Below, one piece after another: positions 43,987-53,446 of a DNA stretch of 64,000 nt. The notes under the pieces are model-generated. The model searched no databases, was not told where the DNA came from, and saw nothing but the letters and a program-made list of their open reading frames with translations. Both the position numbers and the translations under genes were made by a program. Each line of letters opens with the position of its first letter. The stretch's first letter is position 1. Source of the stretch: Campylobacter corcagiensis. Lineage in GTDB: Bacteria > Campylobacterota > Campylobacteria > Campylobacterales > Campylobacteraceae. The stretch lies in assembly GCF_013201645.1 (NCBI RefSeq), contig NZ_CP053842.1:682001-746000 (forward strand), given 5' to 3'.

Positions 43987-44853
43987 ATGAAACGAGGTTT
44001 TTCTATGATAGAGCTTGTTTTAGCTATAGTTATTATTGCTATTTCGATTGCATCCTTGCCAAGAATAGTAAGCAGCTCTTTAGGCTCAAATAGCTTTATT
44101 GTATCACAGCAAGAAGCTGTACTTCAGTCAAAGGCATTGATGGGTAAGGTTATGATAAGACCATTTGATAGTACACATATTGCAGCTAACTGTCGTACTA
44201 AAAGTATCGCTGATGCTGCGAATTGTAATAATGCACCATTTTGGGAAAATATAGCTAGGGATTTTGAAAGAGAAACTGCTGGTGCACTTCTTTTTGTAAA
44301 TAATTTTAAGACCACTGAGTGGAGTGCACCAATTTTTAATTATGCAGAAGCGCCAGGTGTATATTATAATGCAAGTGGGGTTGTTACTGATGGAGAACTA
44401 TCAAGGTCTTTTGGAGATAGGAGTGCAGGAGGGGTTAATGTGGCCATCCCATCATCAAATTCTTCTGATTTTCTTAAAAACTCATTTGGTCTTAACCCTG
44501 ATATGAATGATATTGATGATTTTAGTGGACCTAGTGGAAATTTTATTGGTAGTTTTCAAGGAAATAATTCTGATTCTATATTTAGATTAAATTTTGCTAC
44601 TACCGTTACTTATTTTGATGATAAAAATTTTATCAATCCAACAGGAAAAACTATAAAAGCAGATATTAAGACAGCCGCTACTGGTGGTGGAAGAATTAAT
44701 ACTATAAGCAATATTAAATTTATAGAAATTCTCACAACTGTTCAAGATGATATAGACGCAGGTTTACCACAAGAAGAAAGTCGGCGTGTGATACTTAAGT
44801 CATTTGCTGCAAATGTTGGTACGCCAAATGTATATAAGAAGGAATGGAAATAA
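43987..44853 (+). CDS. Type IV prepilin-like protein (MshD position)
   Basis: This is a 288-residue protein with a four-residue leader and class III cleavage site, MKRG then FSMIELVLAIVIIAIS, with Glu5 present. The long globular part has three Cys within the first 70 or so mature residues (ANCRTKS, ANCNN). It is larger than a major pilin and fits a minor pilin or pseudopilin of the MshD class. Its stop overlaps the next start (TAATG). An AAAGGACA site precedes it. Confidence 0.75.
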   Translation: MKRGFSMIELVLAIVIIAISIASLPRIVSSSLGSNSFIVSQQEAVLQSKALMGKVMIRPFDSTHIAANCRTKSIADAANCNNAPFWENIARDFERETAGALLFVNNFKTTEWSAPIFNYAEAPGVYYNASGVVTDGELSRSFGDRSAGGVNVAIPSSNSSDFLKNSFGLNPDMNDIDDFSGPSGNFIGSFQGNNSDSIFRLNFATTVTYFDDKNFINPTGKTIKADIKTAATGGGRINTISNIKFIEILTTVQDDIDAGLPQEESRRVILKSFAANVGTPNVYKKEWK

Positions 44854-45809
44854 TGAGAGCTTTGATAGACTATAAACTTAAAAAAGCCTTTACTATGATA
44901 GAACTTATCCTAGTAATTGTTATCGTTGGTATATTAGCAACAATAGCTTCTGATATTTATCTAAATATTTATAAAAACTATGCTATAACAAGAGTTGTTG
45001 ATGACCTTGAGTCTAGGACAGAGATAGCATTAGAGCAAATTTCTTCAAGACTTAGTGATAGAATTCCAGAATCTGTCATAGCAAGAGACATAATAGCGGG
45101 CAATAATAATGACAGGCTGTACAATGCACATAGAATTCCTGTCCATGCTGACCGAAGTCTAGCTCTTGAGTGGATAGGTTCTAGCGTAGAGACTAGAAAT
45201 TTATCAGATACTACTTTAGCTAATACGATTGGTTGGAGTGGATATGTTGATTTAGGTGCTAGTGGTGGTAATACAATAAAAACTCTAGGTAGTAACTTAA
45301 ATAACACAGAAAATATTCTTAATACTTTAGTTGGTAATAAAAATGATTTAGCTTTGATTTTTTCTGGCCTTTTAAGCTATAATGCTAGAGAGAGTAAAAA
45401 TGGTTTTGGTTATCAAGATTCTAGTGAAGCAGCAGATATGAAATCTAATAAAATAATGCGTGTGGATATAGATAGTAAAGATACTTTTAAAGTTCGAACA
45501 GATAGTAGTTTTAACTTAGGTCAGATAACAGATATGTATCACTTAGCACATAGTGCTTATGCTATAGTTCCTGAACCTAGCGGTACAGCAAATGGAATGC
45601 AGTTGTATAATCTAGTTTTGTACTATAACTATAAGCCTTGGGCTGGTGAGGCCTACTCAGATGCTAATACTAAAAGTGCTTTGCTTTTAGAAAATGTTAC
45701 TCTGTTTAGATTTAGAGGACTTGATGGAGCTATGGAGATGAAGATATGTATCACAGACCCTAGTGAGAATTATAACTTTTTTGCTTGTAAAACAAAGGCG
45801 GTGTTCTAA
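44853..45809 (+). CDS. Type IV prepilin-like protein (MshO position)
   Basis: This is a 318-residue protein starting at ATG 44853, with AAGGA 8-12 nt upstream; an ATG at 44844 is too close to that site. The leader MRALIDYKLKKA is followed by FTMIELILVIVIVGILATIAS, with Glu5 present but Ala rather than Gly before the cleavage point. The globular part is large, with one Cys pair near the C-terminus (KICITD, FFACKTK). This suits a GspJ/MshO-like minor pilin. Confidence 0.72.
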   Translation: MRALIDYKLKKAFTMIELILVIVIVGILATIASDIYLNIYKNYAITRVVDDLESRTEIALEQISSRLSDRIPESVIARDIIAGNNNDRLYNAHRIPVHADRSLALEWIGSSVETRNLSDTTLANTIGWSGYVDLGASGGNTIKTLGSNLNNTENILNTLVGNKNDLALIFSGLLSYNARESKNGFGYQDSSEAADMKSNKIMRVDIDSKDTFKVRTDSSFNLGQITDMYHLAHSAYAIVPEPSGTANGMQLYNLVLYYNYKPWAGEAYSDANTKSALLLENVTLFRFRGLDGAMEMKICITDPSENYNFFACKTKAVF

Positions 45810-46246
45810 TGAAAAGAGGATTTAGTTTGATAATGGCGATATTTTTTGTGGTTATAATAGCAACTCTTGGTATGCTATCACTTAACTTCTCAACTAAAAC
45901 AGGCAAACAAACTGTAAATTTATACTTAAGAGAGCAAGCTGAGCTATACGCAAAAAGCGCTATAGACTTTACGGTTCTTGCTATGCAAAGAAATGACTAT
46001 TCAAAAAATTGTTTGGATAACCTGACTATAAAATTTGATGATACTTTTAGTGCTAATGTTGATATTACATATCTTGATAGTGCTATGACTGGATGTAAAA
46101 ACAGGTCAGGTGGTGCAGTATCTACTTATTCTGTAAAAAGTGGCAAAGGAGATAATATAGCAATATTTGATGTTGTGGTTAGTACTGCATCAGGCGTTAG
46201 CCCTGAACCTATAAGGTTTCACAGAAGGACTATACAAAGACCATAA
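45809..46246 (+). CDS. Prepilin-like protein lacking Glu5 (MshP/PilX position)
   Basis: This is a 145-residue protein with leader MKRG and then FSLIMAIFFVVIIATLGML. Met stands where the usual Glu5 should be. MshP, PilX and GspK-like tip pilins also tend to lack Glu5 because they cap the fibre. Two cysteines (KNCLDN, TGCKN) may form a disulphide. It overlaps the previous stop (TAATG) and is followed by two hairpins and the giant gene. Confidence 0.68.
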   Translation: MKRGFSLIMAIFFVVIIATLGMLSLNFSTKTGKQTVNLYLREQAELYAKSAIDFTVLAMQRNDYSKNCLDNLTIKFDDTFSANVDITYLDSAMTGCKNRSGGAVSTYSVKSGKGDNIAIFDVVVSTASGVSPEPIRFHRRTIQRP

Positions 46247-46254
46247 GTAAACTA

Positions 46255-46278
46255 TTTTAGAGCTTAAATGCTCTAAAA
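46255..46278 (+). terminator. Hairpin after the prepilin genes, possible terminator or attenuator
   Basis: TTTTAGAGC (46255-46263) pairs with GCTCTAAAA (46270-46278). No clean T-run follows, and its right foot overlaps the next hairpin by 3 nt. Confidence 0.5.
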
Positions 46279-46315
46279 TTTATAAAAGTTCTACAAGTAG
46301 AGTTTTTATAAATTT
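46276..46315 (+). promoter_or_regulatory. 19-bp hairpin in the leader of the giant gene
   Basis: The arms 46276-46294 and 46297-46315 pair along all 19 positions, with two G-U wobbles in RNA, around a 2-nt spacer. It ends 10 nt before the AAGGAGG ribosome binding site (46325-46331) of the giant gene and lacks a trailing T-run. It is therefore more likely an RNA stabiliser, processing site or translational control element than a terminator. Confidence 0.6.
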
Positions 46316-46338
46316 AAGCCTTTTAAGGAGGAAAAGTC

Positions 46339-49300
46339 ATGAAAACAAGTGTGTTTTTCAAAAATTTATTAGCTACTTTTACTTTGGTGCTTTTGTCATC
46401 AAGTCTTAATGCCGATGGTTTGAGTCCAGGTGATTATGGTGGAACGCCTTGCCCAAATGGTGCTGCATTTTGTCCACCAGCAGAAGATGGCTCTATAATG
46501 GGAAATCTCAATCTATTTTATGGTAATGGTAGAAATTTAAACAAAAATGAGTGTAAAGCTCTCGAATATAAAGATAGATGTAGTTCAACTAGAAGTAGAT
46601 ACTACTGGCAAAATGATCATTGCTGGGAAGATACTGATTGTACAGGTAAAGGCTATCAAAAACTAATGAAAACTGGTGTTCCGATTTATTACCAAACAAA
46701 TATACCTAGTAAAGATGGAAGGGTTGGTTCTTTCTCATCTTTTAAAACAGACCCCTCATACTCATCTTTAGTTTATGGAGACTACGCTGTTGCTGGGGAA
46801 AGTGTTTTGAAATTTAAAAATGCTGTAGGACGTATGGACTTTGAACCTGCAGAATATGAAAAAGATGGTGGTAGTGACTTTGAGCTAAATGGTAAAAAAA
46901 GTACTATGTATCTACCAGCTAGTATAAAGCCTGAGTATATCAAATACGCCCGTGTTACATGGGTGGGAAGCATCCATACGACAAATTTTACAAACTCAAA
47001 GGTTGCTAATAATGTATTTGAATTAACATGTACAAATTCTGCACAGCAGTTGATCTTAAAATCTGATAAGAAGCAACTCTCTCCAAATTGGATACGAAAT
47101 ATTTGCGAAAATGCACTTAAAAGTCGCAAGGTGCATGATGTGGATTGCGGTGCCATACCAAGTATGGTGGAAAATGGTGTTTACGACCCAGTAAAAGGTA
47201 ATGATTACTTCATAGATCTTAAAAAATATAATGATCCAGGAAACTATGTGACCTATGTGGAAAATGGTGAAAAACCAGTCTCAAATAAGCCAAAAGCTTT
47301 TTTTACTTGTAAAGATGAAAGCGTTTCCCCATGGATGAAAAAAGTTAATCTAAAGCCTATCTCCTCTGATGCTATTAAACAGTGTAAAGAAAAATTTCCA
47401 AATGCAGATTGTGATAAAATGTTAGGGAATTATGAGGATTATTATTATCCTGTTAGTGAGAGCAAACCTGCACCTGTTAGAATTGATATTCAACCAGATA
47501 CAACAAAGCTTTTAAAAGAAGATGTGGCTAGTAGAAAAACTTCACTTAGACAGATGTGTAATGAAAAATTTGGAAATAATCCAGATTGTAATAGATACTC
47601 AGATGATCCTATATATAAACCCTACACACAAGAAGAATTAGAAGGTCTAATAGTAGAAAAAAAAGAGATAATTGCTGGTCCAACAGTTAAAGTTCCAAAA
47701 GTTACATTTTTATGTTTTGATAAGAGCAGCCTACATGGATATTCTACTGGTCTTGGCTATGCGTATCACAATGATAAAATGAAAAATACTCTAGAAAATG
47801 TAAAGTCAGATTGTAAGCAAATTCTTAAAAATAATACTTCTTTGTGTGATAAATTAACTAGTGATAATATAAAAGGCTATGAAAATTCGCTTCGCTTTGC
47901 TGGTACAAATAATCCAGACCTTGCTAAGCAAATCAATACAAAAATGTTTCCTAGTATAAAGCTAGAATGCCCAGGAGCAGGAAGGGATTGTAGCTATATA
48001 GATGGTTATAGAATATCTCAAAAAATGTGTAGGCTTCAAAAAGTAGAAGAGGTCTCAACCCCAGGAACTACTGAACGCACAACAGAAGGTTTTGTGTGTG
48101 ATTTATATCCTGAGAGATGCGAGGCAAACCTACCTAGCTGGAAAAATATATCTCTAAGCGGTGGCGTTGGAGAAGATACTGAAACATTTTGTAAAGAAAA
48201 TCCAAGCCAGTGTGTTCAAAATGTAAAAACTTGTAAAGCTTGGGAGTATGGAACTGACAATTCAAGTTATTGTGATAAAAATAAAGATAAATGCGAAATG
48301 GCAAATTTTTGTATGGGATATAACTATATCTCAACTAAAGCACCAGCTAAAAACACTAATTCAAGAGATAATCTAAACATAGCCGAACTTGCAAGAAAAG
48401 AACTAGGTGGATATCGCAATATGTCCTTAAAAGTAGGAAATGGCGAAACTACAAAAGTAGAAGCTAGAGATGAGGATATATACTACACTATGTCACTTGA
48501 CAACACTCAAGCAAACGGGCAAGGCTCTTTATGGTTTATATACTCTGCAAGTGCTGATGTAACGGATTATGTTAAAAACGCTCTTTCTATGACGAATAAC
48601 TCATCATCAGGAGATATCTGGGAACTACCAATAATTGGTGGTGATGTTTTAACTTCTGATGGAGAAGTTATAAATGGAAGAGCATTTTGGCATCTAGGTA
48701 GGGAGTTTAAAAGTGGTTGGCTAACAGCAAATTTTGGCTCATATCTTTTAACTATCGTTTATAGCAATGACAATGTAGCAAAAGAAATGCCTGATAAAAA
48801 GAGCAAAACATATCAATTTTATAAACCTAAAAATGTTACTATTTTTAATGGATTTGCCGCACTTAATGACCCAGATATAAATAATCCTCAAGGTGCATAT
48901 CTTGACTTTGATATAGGTGGTTTTTATACTCCAAGGCAAAAGAACTATGATGCTAAAGCCACAGTTTATGCTGCATCAAACGCAAACTACTTTAACCCAG
49001 GAGATAAATTTGCAGTTTCATATAAAGGCAATCCAAACGACCTTAGAAAAGCATATAACAGTATAACAAATGGATATAACTTCTCAGGTGGTAGAGCTAT
49101 TGTAAAACCAGGAGATAATGATGTATCAGTTATAGATCCTAACAAATGGCGATCCATATCTATAAACTCATATATCTTAAATAAATTTAAAAATCCTGAT
49201 GAGAAAACGCAGTTCATGGTGCCAGAACAAACTAATATCCATTTTCAATATGGTGTATTAGCTCATAATACTTCAGGTGAACAAACCTACCCAAGTGTTA

Positions 49301-52300
49301 TAGCTTTTTCAACAGATCTTTATGTCCCTGAAGTTTGCTACTACAGCACAGTCTATAATATGGCAGGTAAGAGCTCTAGGGGAAAAGATGGTTTTGTTGT
49401 AACACCAAATGAAACATTGAGAAATCAAGTCTATTTTACTATTCACAAAAATTCTGACTCTTACGACTCAGAAGGTCTTGTTATAGTTCCAAAACTATCA
49501 AGAAACCTTGTATATATAGATAATTCTACTAAGGTAAGTAACCCAGGTGATCACGACCCAACTGGCTTTGATAACCTAGAGTCTATAGAAGATAATAAAG
49601 CCAGCAGAGCTAATAAATACTATAACAAACTCGAAGGTAAAAACTATGAACTATACCTAGGTAAGGGTGCTGGAGTTAAAGTGGGAAATAGTATCTCTGG
49701 TGGTACGCTTACAAAAGACACAAAAGCATATGTTGAATTTAAAACTAGGATAGGTGGCTACTATGAAGAGCCAGTTTATAAGTACAGCTTCTCTTTAAAA
49801 GGTGTTACTATGGACTATCAACTTCAAATGCAGCAATGCCCAAATCCAATCGGTAGCAACGATACTAACATAGTAGAACTTGTTCCTGTAGAGGGCTTGA
49901 TAGTTGTAAATGAAAACTATGAAAAAAAAGGAGATGATGTTAGCTTATATACGCAAGTAGCAAACGAGCCATTTAATCTTAAGTTGGTTTATGATCAAAA
50001 TATAACTGATATGAATGATACAAGAATCACAAATATTTTAGGTGATGATAAATTAGCTGAGCTGCTTTGTGGCAAGGGATCAAACCCTACTGATCAAGGT
50101 TGTGCTGCTAAAATAGAGAAATTTGAAAAAGATAGAGCAGAGCAGGCAAAGGAGATAAAAAAGACCGATGATGAACGAATAGAAACACAAAAAGAGCTCT
50201 ACAATAAACAATCAGAGCTTTCAGCGGCAGAAAAAACACTACAAAATGCACAAACAGCATATAATGAAGCAAAAAATAAGTATGATGCAAATAAAGATGA
50301 CTCTGGGTTAGAAGCTGCTTATAAAGCTAGTAAAAAAGCTCTTGATGATGCTAAGAAAAAAGTGGATGATTTAAATTCAAAAATAAATGATTTAGAACAA
50401 AATCTAGAAGACATTAAGAAAAAACTAGAAAAAGCTAAAAAAGATTTACAAGATACTGAAGCACCTATTAAAGATGAATTCGTTAATAGATTTTCAAGAC
50501 TAGATGGAGTGTTTGTTACGACTCTTACTACTAATAGTGCACTTGCTAAAACAGGTAAAGCCACTAAAAAAGAACAGTGCGATTATGTTGTTAAGAACAG
50601 CTATGATTCAAGCTCAAAAGAGTGGTTTCAGTTTAAGCATTTTCAAGATTTTGCTATGGGTGATGATAAAGCCAAAAAAGTAGGTGAAGATGGCACTATA
50701 ACCCTAATAAATGATGATAAAAGCAAAGATCATGCATATAACTCTTATGAATTTTTCTCTGATGAAAATTCTGATAAACCTATTATAGATATGAAAAAAG
50801 TAGATATAGGCTTAGCTAGGAAAGATTATACATTTGCTGTAAGTTATATACCAAGCGGACAAGAAACACTTACTAATTGTCAGTATGATTGTATAAAAAA
50901 TAATACTAAAGATGGCATAAGAGACATGGAAAAGATAAAAGCTTGCCAATCAAAGTGTAGTGCGGACAATGACCAGCAAATTAAAGATGAAGTTTATAGA
51001 ATAAACATCTGCAATAGTGATGAATTTGCTGTAAGACCAGCTTACTTTAAACTATCAAAAAAGGTAAAAGATCTATATACTGCTGGTGATAGTAAACTTG
51101 CTAGTGATTTTAAATCAAACATATATCCATCAGATAAGGATGGCAATTATGTTTTAGGATATGATGCTTTACTACAGCCAAGTACATTTGATAAAAATAA
51201 ATCACAAGAAGAACAACAACCAGAACCAAGTACTATATTTGCTCAGTTATCCACAAAAGAGTGTTTAAATGAAAAAGTAGCAAATGTATACTTAAAAGGC
51301 GATGAGATTTTTTATGCAAAAAGTAGCACTGATGTAAGTAACTCAGCAGGAGTTGCTATAAATACTTTGTGGGATAGAAGTGAAAAATCTTCAAATAACT
51401 TAATAGCTGATTTTAAGTACGAAAAAGATTTAGCTGATGAGATAAAAACATATAACTCTATAACTACAAAAGATAACTTAAAAAGAAAGGCTAACAATAG
51501 CAAGAAGTATTCTGATGTCAGCCTAGGTAAGTTAGGAGCTCTTAACTACTACAATATAGGATATGCTAGAATGAGACTTACTGATAGTGCTTGGACTGCT
51601 GATGATAGAGCTGATTTTGGGTTTGGATGTATAGAAGGTAACTATACATATAAAACTAAAAATAACAAAGGTAAAGTTGGTTGTTATATCGGTATGGATA
51701 ATGATCAAAAATTTGATCTATTGGGCATAGGTAGCTCAGTTGTAACAGAAAACAGACTTGATAATCAAGATTTAGTTCTAAAATTTACTTACGATACGCT
51801 TAAGACTGATATAGTAAGTCTTGATGATGCTACAACTAGGAGTAATGACGGTAGAGTATACGAATATACATACTTTAATGATTTTGAAGCATCTAAAAGA
51901 ATGGGTGCAGATATGACTATACTATCAAAAGCATTTGTACCAACAACAATAAATGGAAAAGAGCATAATATAACAACCACTCTTTATAATGGCGGTTGTT
52001 ATTCAAGAGATATGATATTTGGACTTGATTTTACTTTTGATTGTAATGATAATGCCGATAAGATTTCTTCAGCAAATAGATGTGGTAAATTATATAATAG
52101 AGCTGAGTTTTGTAAAAATAATATCCTAGACTCAAGATGCTATAAAAATGTAACATTATTAGCTGAACAAAAGGCAGACTACGATGCAGATGATAACCTT
52201 ACAAAGGGTATTAAATTTTCAGCAAGTGGTGGCATAGAGCATTTCACAGATAAAAGAGACAAGTATAAAAAGATAGAAAATATAAATTTTGTTAAAAACA

Positions 52301-53382
52301 GTGGAAAAGGTTCAATTACCAATGTATTTGATGAGCTTGAGAACATGTTTGAAAATAACAAAACCACACCTTATAGACTTCCAGTATTTGTTGCTCCTAA
52401 GGAAGAGTTTATAAATGGAGAAAACAACGGCACTATAAAAATAAATTTTGCTAGAAGTGTTAAAACTCCACTAAATCCTAAAGTAATATATGCTCAAGAC
52501 TTTAAGAAAAATAGTGCAGTTGATCATTTTGAAGAGGGGCTTGATACAGATAACGAGATAACAGAATATGAAATTAAAACTGACGGCATAAAAGCTAAAA
52601 ATATTAAGTTTTCTAATTTAGCTGATGTTAGCAATAAATCACCATTAGATTTTTATTATGGCTATGTGAATGCTGAGAAAAATCAGTATACTTGGGATAT
52701 AGACTATGTTGAAGGCATAAGAGATGAACAAAATGTAGATGTATACTCTATGATTTATCTTGATTATAATGGATCGGGTGATATTAGTCCTAAGTTGTCT
52801 TTGATAGCCAATGATGATGATTTAAATAAAAATGTAACTGGTGTTAATGACAAACTTTACTATGTTGGTGATAAAAATCCTAATAGAACAAATTTCTATC
52901 AAAATCCATCAGAACTCTATCATAGTGGAAGTAAGGATTTTGTGATAAGATATATTGAAAATAGTAAACCAGCTGGTTCATGCGTTAGATCATATGAGGT
53001 TTCTGGGTTAAATCCTAGTAAAAGCATGGAAACAAAAGATGTAGAAAATGATAATGGTGTTATTACTTCAGTTAGGCAATTCCAAAAACTGAACCTCTCT
53101 TCAGATGTAGATAAATGGTATGTGATAGAAGTAGAGACTGAGCCATGGTTATTGTATACTGGAGAAGAATCTAGTAAGTGTGGTGTAACTTCAACAAAAT
53201 ATAATTACTTCGAGTTTATATTATCACTTGCTAAAACAGCTCCTGGAACTGGAAGGTGGGGTGGTGTAGGTACAACTAAGTCCGGAGATATTCTTGGAAA
53301 CTACCTAAACTACGATGAGAATGGAACAGGTAACGATATACAAAATTCTCAACAAATCCTTACACCTAGAACTAACTGGTAA
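46339..53382 (+). CDS. Giant (2347 aa) exported cysteine-rich protein, candidate pilus tip/surface protein (MshQ/PilY1 position)
   Basis: A signal peptide (residues 1-25, ending near SLNADG) is followed by an N-terminal third rich in cysteine. Spaced Cys-pair modules start near residues 256, 349, 407 and 492, with a dense Cys cluster at about 590-665. A beta-rich middle, a Lys/Glu/Ala coiled coil (about 1260-1378) and further beta-rich, Asp-rich regions with scattered Cys pairs follow. There is no membrane anchor at the C-terminus. It follows three prepilin genes behind an AAGGAGG site, as mshQ follows mshD-O-P. I see no certain known domain, so an adhesin or tip role is inferred from place, export and size. 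A terminator closes it. Confidence 0.7.
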   Translation: MKTSVFFKNLLATFTLVLLSSSLNADGLSPGDYGGTPCPNGAAFCPPAEDGSIMGNLNLFYGNGRNLNKNECKALEYKDRCSSTRSRYYWQNDHCWEDTDCTGKGYQKLMKTGVPIYYQTNIPSKDGRVGSFSSFKTDPSYSSLVYGDYAVAGESVLKFKNAVGRMDFEPAEYEKDGGSDFELNGKKSTMYLPASIKPEYIKYARVTWVGSIHTTNFTNSKVANNVFELTCTNSAQQLILKSDKKQLSPNWIRNICENALKSRKVHDVDCGAIPSMVENGVYDPVKGNDYFIDLKKYNDPGNYVTYVENGEKPVSNKPKAFFTCKDESVSPWMKKVNLKPISSDAIKQCKEKFPNADCDKMLGNYEDYYYPVSESKPAPVRIDIQPDTTKLLKEDVASRKTSLRQMCNEKFGNNPDCNRYSDDPIYKPYTQEELEGLIVEKKEIIAGPTVKVPKVTFLCFDKSSLHGYSTGLGYAYHNDKMKNTLENVKSDCKQILKNNTSLCDKLTSDNIKGYENSLRFAGTNNPDLAKQINTKMFPSIKLECPGAGRDCSYIDGYRISQKMCRLQKVEEVSTPGTTERTTEGFVCDLYPERCEANLPSWKNISLSGGVGEDTETFCKENPSQCVQNVKTCKAWEYGTDNSSYCDKNKDKCEMANFCMGYNYISTKAPAKNTNSRDNLNIAELARKELGGYRNMSLKVGNGETTKVEARDEDIYYTMSLDNTQANGQGSLWFIYSASADVTDYVKNALSMTNNSSSGDIWELPIIGGDVLTSDGEVINGRAFWHLGREFKSGWLTANFGSYLLTIVYSNDNVAKEMPDKKSKTYQFYKPKNVTIFNGFAALNDPDINNPQGAYLDFDIGGFYTPRQKNYDAKATVYAASNANYFNPGDKFAVSYKGNPNDLRKAYNSITNGYNFSGGRAIVKPGDNDVSVIDPNKWRSISINSYILNKFKNPDEKTQFMVPEQTNIHFQYGVLAHNTSGEQTYPSVIAFSTDLYVPEVCYYSTVYNMAGKSSRGKDGFVVTPNETLRNQVYFTIHKNSDSYDSEGLVIVPKLSRNLVYIDNSTKVSNPGDHDPTGFDNLESIEDNKASRANKYYNKLEGKNYELYLGKGAGVKVGNSISGGTLTKDTKAYVEFKTRIGGYYEEPVYKYSFSLKGVTMDYQLQMQQCPNPIGSNDTNIVELVPVEGLIVVNENYEKKGDDVSLYTQVANEPFNLKLVYDQNITDMNDTRITNILGDDKLAELLCGKGSNPTDQGCAAKIEKFEKDRAEQAKEIKKTDDERIETQKELYNKQSELSAAEKTLQNAQTAYNEAKNKYDANKDDSGLEAAYKASKKALDDAKKKVDDLNSKINDLEQNLEDIKKKLEKAKKDLQDTEAPIKDEFVNRFSRLDGVFVTTLTTNSALAKTGKATKKEQCDYVVKNSYDSSSKEWFQFKHFQDFAMGDDKAKKVGEDGTITLINDDKSKDHAYNSYEFFSDENSDKPIIDMKKVDIGLARKDYTFAVSYIPSGQETLTNCQYDCIKNNTKDGIRDMEKIKACQSKCSADNDQQIKDEVYRINICNSDEFAVRPAYFKLSKKVKDLYTAGDSKLASDFKSNIYPSDKDGNYVLGYDALLQPSTFDKNKSQEEQQPEPSTIFAQLSTKECLNEKVANVYLKGDEIFYAKSSTDVSNSAGVAINTLWDRSEKSSNNLIADFKYEKDLADEIKTYNSITTKDNLKRKANNSKKYSDVSLGKLGALNYYNIGYARMRLTDSAWTADDRADFGFGCIEGNYTYKTKNNKGKVGCYIGMDNDQKFDLLGIGSSVVTENRLDNQDLVLKFTYDTLKTDIVSLDDATTRSNDGRVYEYTYFNDFEASKRMGADMTILSKAFVPTTINGKEHNITTTLYNGGCYSRDMIFGLDFTFDCNDNADKISSANRCGKLYNRAEFCKNNILDSRCYKNVTLLAEQKADYDADDNLTKGIKFSASGGIEHFTDKRDKYKKIENINFVKNSGKGSITNVFDELENMFENNKTTPYRLPVFVAPKEEFINGENNGTIKINFARSVKTPLNPKVIYAQDFKKNSAVDHFEEGLDTDNEITEYEIKTDGIKAKNIKFSNLADVSNKSPLDFYYGYVNAEKNQYTWDIDYVEGIRDEQNVDVYSMIYLDYNGSGDISPKLSLIANDDDLNKNVTGVNDKLYYVGDKNPNRTNFYQNPSELYHSGSKDFVIRYIENSKPAGSCVRSYEVSGLNPSKSMETKDVENDNGVITSVRQFQKLNLSSDVDKWYVIEVETEPWLLYTGEESSKCGVTSTKYNYFEFILSLAKTAPGTGRWGGVGTTKSGDILGNYLNYDENGTGNDIQNSQQILTPRTNW

Positions 53383-53386
53383 GTCA

Positions 53387-53418
53387 GTTAAGAGTGCAGA
53401 TTTGCACTCTTAACTTTT
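53387..53418 (+). terminator. Rho-independent terminator after the giant gene
   Basis: A perfect 12-bp stem forms between GTTAAGAGTGCA (53387-53398) and TGCACTCTTAAC (53403-53414) with a 4-nt loop and TTTT after it. It lies 4 nt past the stop codon. Confidence 0.9.
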
Positions 53419-53446
53419 AATAATTTTAAAAGTTACTTCTAGCTAA

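Noticed and set aside
46782-47156. 124-codon minus-strand open frame in the giant gene
   Set aside because: No ribosome binding site, and the giant gene's frame is continuous and exported.
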